Source of the DNA: an uncultured Verrucomicrobiales bacterium
GTDB lineage: Bacteria; Verrucomicrobiota; Verrucomicrobiia; Limisphaerales; JACDHS01
NCBI GenBank assembly: GCA_937983475.1
Contig: CALJZV010000204.1
Coordinates: forward strand, 1-14,619
Length of the DNA: 14,619 nucleotides
Direction: 5' to 3'
Position numbers and translations under genes: made by a program. Numbering within the stretch: position 1 is the stretch's first letter; each line of letters starts with the position of its first letter. The notes beneath the pieces are model-generated. The model saw only the letters and a program-made list of their open reading frames with translations, made no database searches and was not told where the DNA came from. Shown piece by piece: positions 8,769-14,619 of the stretch.

Positions 8769-10040
8769 ATGAAAGTTGCGGTTGTTCCCAAAAACAAAAA
8801 TGAGTCTGCGGCGCGTCTGGCGAACGAGGTTGAGCGCATTGTCGCCCAGGCGCCGATTGTGGACATTCACACGCACTTGTACGACCCGGCTTTTGGCGAA
8901 TTGCTGCTGTGGGGCATCGATGATTTGCTGGTTTACCATTACCTCGTTGCCGAGGCCTTCCGTGAACTGGCCATTCCTTACGAGCAGTTCTGGAGCCTTT
9001 CCAAGACGCAGCAGGCCGACCTGATCTGGCAGACGCTCTTTCTGGAGCATTCGCCGGTGTCGGAGGCCTGCCGCGGCGTGCTCACGACCTTGAACGCGCT
9101 GGGCCTGAATGTGCGAAAGCGCGATTTGCCGGCTCTTCGGAAATGGTTCAACCAGCAAAAGGGCGAGCGCCATGTCACCCGCTGCATGGAACTGGCTGGA
9201 GTGGAAAAAATCTACATGACCAACTCGCCCTTCGACGATGTCGAGCGCCCGGTGTGGGAGCAGGGCTTTCGGCGCGATGGGCGTTTCGAGGCGGCCCTGC
9301 GGATTGACCCGCTGCTGCTCGACTGGCCGAAGGGTGCTTCGCGCAAACTGGCCGCATGGGGATACGATGTTCAGTCGCGATTGACCGACAAGACCGTTTC
9401 GGAGGTCCGGCGCTTCCTGGCCGATTGGACCCGTAAAATCAACGCCCGCTATCTAATGGTTTCTCTGCCGCCTGACTTTGATTATCCGGGCAAGGAACCA
9501 TGCCATCAGTTAATTGAAAAGGCGGTCCTGCCGCATTGCCGCGAGACGAACCTGCCGTTCGCGCTCATGCCGGGCGTGCGGCGCGCGGTCAACCCGGCAT
9601 TGCGCCTGGCGGGAGACGGCGTCGGGTTGTGCAACGTGCAGGGGTTGAACAATCTGTTTGCGGCGCATCCGGAGAACAAGTTCCTGGTGACCGCTCTGTC
9701 CCGGGAGAACCAGCATGAGCTATGTGTCTCGGCCCGCAAGTTCCGCAATCTGCACATCTTCGGCTGCTGGTGGTTCACCAATGTCCCGAGCCTGATTGAG
9801 GAGATCACGCGCATGCGCTTGGAACTGGTGGGCCTGAGTCTGACGCCGCAGCATTCCGACGCCCGCGTGCTGGATCAGATCATTTACAAGTGGCGGCACA
9901 GCCGGAGCGTCATCAGCCGCGTGCTTGTGGAAAAATATACCGATCTGGCGAGCGCGGGTTGGACGGCATCATCGAGTGAGATTCAGCGCGACGTGAAGGA
10001 TTTGTTCGGCGGCGCGTTTGAGCGGTTTTGCGCCCGATAA
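8769..10040 (+). CDS. Uronate isomerase-like protein (amidohydrolase superfamily, UxaC-related)
   Basis: The 423-residue product has a metal-site HTH motif (His34, His36 in VDIHTHL), a following 'YHYL' (His57-Tyr58), GCWWF at 332-336 and 'SDAR' (Asp364, Arg366). These match, in order, the HxH, His-Tyr, 'G.WWF' and 'DSR' motifs of uronate isomerase, the enzyme that interconverts glucuronate or galacturonate and their keto forms. It is shorter than classical UxaC (about 470 residues) and diverged elsewhere, so substrate and reaction are not secure. I chose ATG 8769 (MKVAVVPK). An in-frame ATG at 8727 would add 14 residues (starting MNCHARAQ) that look non-coding, and neither start has a ribosome binding site. 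No other uronate or pectin genes are nearby. It is presumably cytoplasmic: no signal peptide is seen. Confidence 0.75.
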   Translation: MKVAVVPKNKNESAARLANEVERIVAQAPIVDIHTHLYDPAFGELLLWGIDDLLVYHYLVAEAFRELAIPYEQFWSLSKTQQADLIWQTLFLEHSPVSEACRGVLTTLNALGLNVRKRDLPALRKWFNQQKGERHVTRCMELAGVEKIYMTNSPFDDVERPVWEQGFRRDGRFEAALRIDPLLLDWPKGASRKLAAWGYDVQSRLTDKTVSEVRRFLADWTRKINARYLMVSLPPDFDYPGKEPCHQLIEKAVLPHCRETNLPFALMPGVRRAVNPALRLAGDGVGLCNVQGLNNLFAAHPENKFLVTALSRENQHELCVSARKFRNLHIFGCWWFTNVPSLIEEITRMRLELVGLSLTPQHSDARVLDQIIYKWRHSRSVISRVLVEKYTDLASAGWTASSSEIQRDVKDLFGGAFERFCAR

Positions 10041-10120
10041 CGGAATGCGAACAGGGCGTTTTTGAGTTTGCCAGCGCCTTCGTTTGGCAGGCTTAATGGG
10101 TGTGTTAAAGACTTAAAACT

Positions 10121-12349
10121 GTGAGATTGAGGGATTCAAAGCATTGTCGAACCAGCGCTGGGATTTCAGGCGGCGCGGGTTTGACAACTTCAGTTAAGCG
10201 AAGGCTTTGCTTGATCCATGGTTTTTTGGCTTTGGCGTTGGGGCTGCTCTTGTTTCCACAAGAAGGGCGAGGGTTTCAATTTGATGTATTTCCCGGATTT
10301 GATGGTCACACCCGCGAGGCGCATTGGTATCCTGTCACCTTTGAAATCCGTAATGACGGGCCTCCGGTTCTGGGCTTCATTGAGTTGAGCGCAAGCCAGT
10401 TTGGCCGCGAACATGCCCGGCGCGTGCCGATTGAATTGCCTACAGGAACGCTGAAACGCGTCACGGTGCCGGTGTTTTCCGCGTCGCGCCATCCGGCCTG
10501 GCAGGCCCGGTTTGTGACGGAGCAGGGGAAGGTTCTCGCCCGCCAGGAAATTACCGCAAAACAGATCAAACAGGTCTCCTCGGACACCGTGCTGATGGGC
10601 GCGTTGAGCCGGAGCGCATCAGGAGCGCCATCGTTTCCTGCGATGAAACGCAACCAACCGGAGACACAGCCCATGGTTGCGAAACTCCAGCCGCCAATCT
10701 TCCCGGACAATCCCATCGCGCTCGACGGGTTGCGGATTCTTTATCTGAACTCGGAGCGCGCCCTCGACTTGTCTTCCTCGCAGACTTTGGCCCTTTTGGC
10801 CTGGCTGCAAACGGGCGGGCATTTGATTGTGGGCGTGGAGCAAATCACCGACGTCAATGGCAATCCCTGGTTGCGCGATTTGCTGCCGTGCCAATTTTCC
10901 TCAGCCCGGCAGATTAAGGCGGGCGCAGCATTGCAGCAGTGGATCAGCGGGGAAGACGCGGAGAAGGAGGACGCCGGTTTGCCGTCACTTCGCGTCGGCA
11001 CATCCCAAAAGAAAACGGCTGGCGCCGCGGTAAAATTGGAGAAACCGCCCGTCCCGGATGAGAGTTTTGACGCGGCGGAAATGCTGGTGGCTGTGGGGCA
11101 GGTTCGGGACGGCACTGTGACAATTTCCGCTGACGGGTTGCCCTTGATTATGGAGGCGCGGCGCGGTTTGGGGCGAATCACCGTGCTGGCGTTCAGCCCG
11201 GAGCGCGCGCCTTTCATCAATTGGAAAAACCGGGCCTGGTTTTGGGCGGCAATGTCGGGCCTGCCGTTTCATTTATTTGAAACATCTGATTTCCGCCAAC
11301 CTGGGGGCTGGAGCGCGGATGGTCTGTTTGGAGCGATGATTGAAACCAGCCAGATTCGGAAATTGCCCTTGGCATGGCTTGTTCTGCTGTTGGTGGGGTA
11401 TCTGCTGATAATCGGGCCGCTGGATCAATACTGGCTCAAGCGCATCAATCGCCAGATGCTGACATGGGTGACATTCCCTCTGTATGTGGCCGGGTTTTCG
11501 GTGTTGATTTATTTGATCGGGTTCAAGCTTCGCGCCGGTGACTCGGAGTGGAACGAACTGCATTTGGTGGACGTGATTCCCTCGGGTGAGCGCACGGTGA
11601 ACCGAGGCCGGACTTTCGCCACCATTTATTCGCCTTCCAATCACCGGTATCCGTTGGAGGGCAGCCAGACGGTGGCAGCGTTGCGGGGCGAATTTCTCTC
11701 CTCCTGGGGCAGCAGCAGCGAGCACAACCAGTCCAGCGTCATCCAACGAGGCAATAATTTTGTCGCCGAAGTGTTTGTTCCGGTTTGGACCAGCCAGCTT
11801 TATGTCAACGACTGGCTTGAGACATCGCAACCGGCGCCGCTTGAGGTTGCGGTGGCGGAGGGAAACAGTTTCCGAGTGACAGTCCGAAACAAATTGAAAG
11901 CGCCCTTGGCAGAGGCCCGATTGTATGTCCGTGGAAAAATATACCAGTTGGGCTCGGTTCCTGGCGGTCAGGCGCGGGAGTTCAAGGTGGACGACAAGGA
12001 GGGCGTTGCCGTGCCGGCTTTTGTCAAGAAACACAGCTCTCAGTTTTTTTCAGTCGTTCAATCGCGTCGGCAGTCGTTCGCCATGCATGAAACCCAGCTA
12101 AAATGGAACCTCGCGGAAGCTTCCATGGCTGCATGTTTTCTCTCCGAGGCTAATGAAGATGAATATTACCGGAAATTTGTCTCGCCAGGCTCGTTGGATT
12201 TGACTGCCTTGTCGAAGCCCAGTGAGGCCGTGTTGCTGGCTTGGGTTGAGGATCATTCCCCCACGGCTTCGCTTCGAAAGTTTTCACCCCGGCGCAGCAA
12301 TCAAAATACGTTGCTGCGTGTGTTTGTGCCCGTTTCCAAACAACCCTGA
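10121..12349 (+). CDS. Exported membrane protein with glutamine-amidotransferase-like domain, partner of an ABC ATPase
   Basis: I do not recognise a named gene. Seen in order in the 742-residue product: a basic, hydrophobic export signal (KRRLCLIHGFLALALGLLL, about 26-45); a beta-rich domain with 'YPVTFEIRNDGPP'; and a Rossmann-like segment from about 205 ('LRILYLNSE...LLAWLQTGGHLIVG'). The last resembles the class I glutamine-amidotransferase-like fold found in many ABC-associated membrane proteins. Two transmembrane helices follow (about 415-435 and 448-468, with 'IIGPLDQYWLKR' between), then a C-terminal domain of about 270 residues. I see no amidotransferase catalytic Cys motif, so a binding or structural role is likelier. 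The start is uncertain: GTG 10121 gives a long n-region, and TTG 10181 would place the signal nearer the N-terminus. The ABC ATPase gene follows after 5 bp, implying an operon and a shared transport-related job. Confidence 0.7.
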   Translation: MRLRDSKHCRTSAGISGGAGLTTSVKRRLCLIHGFLALALGLLLFPQEGRGFQFDVFPGFDGHTREAHWYPVTFEIRNDGPPVLGFIELSASQFGREHARRVPIELPTGTLKRVTVPVFSASRHPAWQARFVTEQGKVLARQEITAKQIKQVSSDTVLMGALSRSASGAPSFPAMKRNQPETQPMVAKLQPPIFPDNPIALDGLRILYLNSERALDLSSSQTLALLAWLQTGGHLIVGVEQITDVNGNPWLRDLLPCQFSSARQIKAGAALQQWISGEDAEKEDAGLPSLRVGTSQKKTAGAAVKLEKPPVPDESFDAAEMLVAVGQVRDGTVTISADGLPLIMEARRGLGRITVLAFSPERAPFINWKNRAWFWAAMSGLPFHLFETSDFRQPGGWSADGLFGAMIETSQIRKLPLAWLVLLLVGYLLIIGPLDQYWLKRINRQMLTWVTFPLYVAGFSVLIYLIGFKLRAGDSEWNELHLVDVIPSGERTVNRGRTFATIYSPSNHRYPLEGSQTVAALRGEFLSSWGSSSEHNQSSVIQRGNNFVAEVFVPVWTSQLYVNDWLETSQPAPLEVAVAEGNSFRVTVRNKLKAPLAEARLYVRGKIYQLGSVPGGQAREFKVDDKEGVAVPAFVKKHSSQFFSVVQSRRQSFAMHETQLKWNLAEASMAACFLSEANEDEYYRKFVSPGSLDLTALSKPSEAVLLAWVEDHSPTASLRKFSPRRSNQNTLLRVFVPVSKQP

Positions 12350-12354
12350 TTCCC

Positions 12355-13341
12355 ATGACGACTTCGACTCAATTGAATGAACCGGCGACCGCTTCGGCGG
12401 CCCCTCCGGTGCCTGCGATACAAACCTCGGCGTTGACTCGGATATACGGCCAGATGGTGGCGCTCGAATCGCTCGACCTCACTGTCAATCGTGGCGATTT
12501 ATTCGGCTTTATCGGCTCCAACGGCGCGGGCAAGACAACGACGTTGCGGATTCTGGCGACCTTTCTTCAGCCCTCGGGCGGCTCGGCGAAGGTGCTGGGC
12601 CACGACGTGGTGCAGGATGCGGATGCGGTGCGCCATGTCATTGGCTATATGCCGGATTTTTTTGGCGTGTATAAGGACATGGAGGTGACCGAGTACCTCG
12701 ATTTCTTTGGCGCGTGCTACAAGATTCCAAGCGGCAAGCGCGAGAAAACCGTGGCGGATGTGCTGGAACTGGTCGGGCTCTCCGAAAAGAAAGGCGCGTT
12801 GATTGGCGCGTTGAGCCGCGGCATGCAGCAGCGCCTGGGCCTGGCTCGGGTGCTGATTCACGACCCGCAATTGCTGCTGCTGGACGAGCCGGCCAGCGGG
12901 TTGGACCCGCGCGCCCGCATCGAGATGATGGCCATCCTTCAGGAACTTCAGCGCATGGGCAAAACCATCATCATTTCCTCGCACATCCTCAGTGAGTTGC
13001 AAAACCTATGCAATCGCGTGGCGATCATTGAAAAGGGCCGTCTAATCTACGCCGGGCCGGTCCAGGGTGTGCGGGACCAGTCCAGCGTGGGCTTGATATA
13101 CTGGGTGACGATTTCGGGCGACGCGATGCGCGCAGTGGAAGTGCTGAGGGCACGCCCCGAGATTGCCGAGGCGACGCCAGTGGATGGGCAGATCAAAGTG
13201 ACTTTTGCCAGCCACAGCGTGGATGCTTCCATTTTGCCAGAAATCCTTGTCGGCGGCGGCGTGAAATTCACCGGGCTTTGGGAGGATGAGCTGGGCCTTG
13301 AGGAAGTTTTCCTGCGCGTGACCAAAGGTGAAACACAGTAA
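12355..13341 (+). CDS. ABC transporter ATP-binding protein (ABC-2 / CcmA type)
   Basis: This 328-residue ATPase would power an ABC-2 type exporter on the cytoplasmic face of the membrane. Motifs: Walker A GSNGAGKTT at 54-62, signature LSRGMQQ at 153-159, Walker B LLLLDEP at 173-179 with catalytic Glu178, D-loop 'SGLDP', and H-loop His210 in SSHIL. The Q-loop reads 'GYMPDFFGVY', with Asp101 where Gln is usual. The signature has Arg for the first Gly of LSGG. Both variants leave the nucleotide-binding core intact. A Pro/Ala-rich tail of about 25 residues precedes the domain. About 80 residues follow it, similar to the accessory domain of drug or multicopper-export ATPases. It is tightly linked to the membrane protein gene upstream. 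No permease gene follows. Confidence 0.92.
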   Translation: MTTSTQLNEPATASAAPPVPAIQTSALTRIYGQMVALESLDLTVNRGDLFGFIGSNGAGKTTTLRILATFLQPSGGSAKVLGHDVVQDADAVRHVIGYMPDFFGVYKDMEVTEYLDFFGACYKIPSGKREKTVADVLELVGLSEKKGALIGALSRGMQQRLGLARVLIHDPQLLLLDEPASGLDPRARIEMMAILQELQRMGKTIIISSHILSELQNLCNRVAIIEKGRLIYAGPVQGVRDQSSVGLIYWVTISGDAMRAVEVLRARPEIAEATPVDGQIKVTFASHSVDASILPEILVGGGVKFTGLWEDELGLEEVFLRVTKGETQ

Positions 13342-13413
13342 TGCCCGTTCGGCTTTTGACAATTGACTGGCGCAACAGCCTTGCTGCGTCTAAAACCTTC
13401 CCGCTTTTGCGCA

Positions 13414-14619
13414 ATGAAAAAACCGTCGTTACTGATTATCTTTCTCACTGTCTTCATTGACCTGATCGGGTTTGGGATCGTTCTGCCTCTGTTGCCCATT
13501 TACAGCAAGAATTTTGGGGCGCATGGCTTGATGATTGGCGCAATCATGGCGGCCTATTCGCTGATGCAGTTTATTTTTGCGCCGATTTGGGGACGGCTGT
13601 CGGATCGTATCGGGCGGAGACCGGTGTTGCTGATGAGCACGGCCGGAGCGGCGGTGTCCTATGCGATTTTTGCTTATGGATCGAGCCTTGAGGGCACGAC
13701 TGCGCTGGTGACACTGCTGGTGGCGAGATTGGTGGCCGGGGTCTGCGGAGGAAACATTACCGTGGCACAGGCGTACATTGCCGACATCACTCGCCCGGAA
13801 GAGCGATCCGCCAAGATGGGCCTTATTGGCATGGCGTTTGGGCTGGGATTCATTTTTGGACCGGTTTTGGGCGGGTTTGGCGTTCAGTTTTTTGGGGTGA
13901 TGGGCCCCGGATGGATCGCCAGCGGACTGTGCGCCTTTAATTTCATCCTTGCCCTGAGCATTTTGCCCGAAAGCCTCAAGCCAGGATCGCATACCGTGAC
14001 GCAGCGGCCTCGAGTGGTGCAATTTCTGCACACCATGCGGCACCCGCAATTGGGCCTGATGGTAGGCGTTTTCTTCCTGGCGACGTTTTGTTTCGCCTGT
14101 TTTGAAACGACAATTGGCCTGCTGGTCAGCCAAAATTTCCACCTTAATCTTCTTGAACGAAAAGATGCCCGAACCATTGCCCTTCTCATTGCCTATTGCG
14201 GAATTATTGGCGCAATAGTCCAGGGAGGCATGGTGGGCCGCCTGGTCAAAACCATGGGCGAACCGCGCCTTATTGCGTTTAGCTTGCTACTGGCTGCGAT
14301 TGGCCTTGGCATCATACCCTTTTTGCAGAGCTGGGGCGTGATGCTGGCGGGACTTGGCATTTTCGCGGTGGGTTCAAGCCTGACGCGCCCTCCTGTATTT
14401 GGATTGATTTCAATGCTGGCGCCGCAGAACGAGCAGGGGGCGACGATAGGAGTGGCGCAAAGCGCGGGAAGTCTTGCGCGGATTCTGGGGCCATTTTTTG
14501 CGGGGGGATTTTTTGAAATCCGTCCTGCGTTGCCTTATCTGGTTTGCAGTGGAATCACGCTCCTGACGGCATTTCTTTGCTGGCGACTCTTATGCGGCAG
14601 GCCGATACCCCAGACTGTC
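13414..14619 (+). CDS. MFS transporter, TetA-like drug:H+ antiporter family, 3'-partial
   Basis: The frame stays open to the last base, giving 402 residues; family members run about 400-420, so only a short tail should be missing. It begins MKKPSLLIIF, and TM1 contains 'FIDLIGFGIVLPLLP', typical of 12-helix TetA-type exporters. Motif A GRLSDRIGRR is at 60-69, between TM2 and TM3. Motif C, the antiporter signature (GxxxGPxxGG), is seen as GLGFIFGPVLGG within 139-154 in TM5. Proton-driven export of a small molecule across the inner membrane is expected from the family; the substrate cannot be read from sequence and drug resistance should not be assumed. The ATG at 13414 is the only ATG in frame near the start (a stop codon lies at 13357-13359). 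It lies 72 bp after the ABC ATPase gene. Confidence 0.9.
   Translation, partial: MKKPSLLIIFLTVFIDLIGFGIVLPLLPIYSKNFGAHGLMIGAIMAAYSLMQFIFAPIWGRLSDRIGRRPVLLMSTAGAAVSYAIFAYGSSLEGTTALVTLLVARLVAGVCGGNITVAQAYIADITRPEERSAKMGLIGMAFGLGFIFGPVLGGFGVQFFGVMGPGWIASGLCAFNFILALSILPESLKPGSHTVTQRPRVVQFLHTMRHPQLGLMVGVFFLATFCFACFETTIGLLVSQNFHLNLLERKDARTIALLIAYCGIIGAIVQGGMVGRLVKTMGEPRLIAFSLLLAAIGLGIIPFLQSWGVMLAGLGIFAVGSSLTRPPVFGLISMLAPQNEQGATIGVAQSAGSLARILGPFFAGGFFEIRPALPYLVCSGITLLTAFLCWRLLCGRPIPQTV

Noticed and set aside
10052..10091. Short inverted repeats between the isomerase-like gene and the membrane protein gene (agggcg/cgcctt, tgcca/tggca)
   Set aside because: Stems of 5-6 bp with long loops and no T-run; not distinguishable from chance.
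10068..10118. Possible promoter before the membrane protein gene (TTGCCA or TTGGCA as -35, TTAAAG or TTAATG as -10)
   Set aside because: Spacers of 15 or 19 or more bases do not fit well; it is too weak to list as a feature.
11273..12034. 253-codon minus-strand ORF opposite the membrane protein gene
   Set aside because: No domain or signal is visible, and the + strand frame has transmembrane helices and operon context.
13429..14142. 237-codon minus-strand ORF opposite the MFS gene
   Set aside because: Its product is rich in His, Gln, Arg and Asn with no membrane or domain pattern, whereas the + strand gives a clear MFS protein with motifs A and C.

Overview
The window reads like chromosomal DNA of a Verrucomicrobiota bacterium, probably near the Pedosphaera/Limisphaera group. 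This is inferred from gene content only: a GloVer-type tandem repeat protein (a repeat family named for Gloeobacter and Verrucomicrobia), very large secreted DUF11/P-domain proteins, and a C-terminal module ending in a 'YYRAL/FYRIV' type motif that I associate with exported proteins of this phylum. No rRNA or tRNA is present to confirm it. All genes lie on the + strand.

Layout. (1) 3-6368: 3' part of a giant secreted M36 (fungalysin-type) zinc metalloprotease; its first residues lie upstream of the window. After the catalytic domain comes a long stalk of alternating CARDB-like, P-type and DUF11 domains, then a C-terminal module. (2) 6402-6992: dephospho-CoA kinase (coaE). (3) 6993-7141: a leader with a good sigma70-like promoter, followed by a secreted GloVer repeat protein (7142-8509) with seven near-identical 50-residue repeats and a C-terminal module resembling that of the protease. 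(4) 8510-8768: non-coding, dominated by a long imperfect palindrome. (5) 8769-10040: a divergent uronate isomerase-like protein of the amidohydrolase superfamily. (6) 10121-13341: a two-gene operon with 5 bp between genes, made of an exported two-helix membrane protein with a glutamine-amidotransferase-like domain and an ABC ATPase. (7) 13414 to the end: an MFS drug/H+ antiporter-like transporter, cut by the window end.

How the genes work together. Two genes encode exported surface or extracellular proteins (protease and GloVer protein) that probably share a C-terminal handling signal or fold. The membrane protein and ABC ATPase almost certainly act together, but no ABC permease is visible next to them. 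CoaE (coenzyme A synthesis), the isomerase-like enzyme and the MFS transporter look like independent housekeeping or accessory functions. No CRISPR array, phage, IS element or defence system was seen. None of the six visible start sites has a convincing Shine-Dalgarno sequence.
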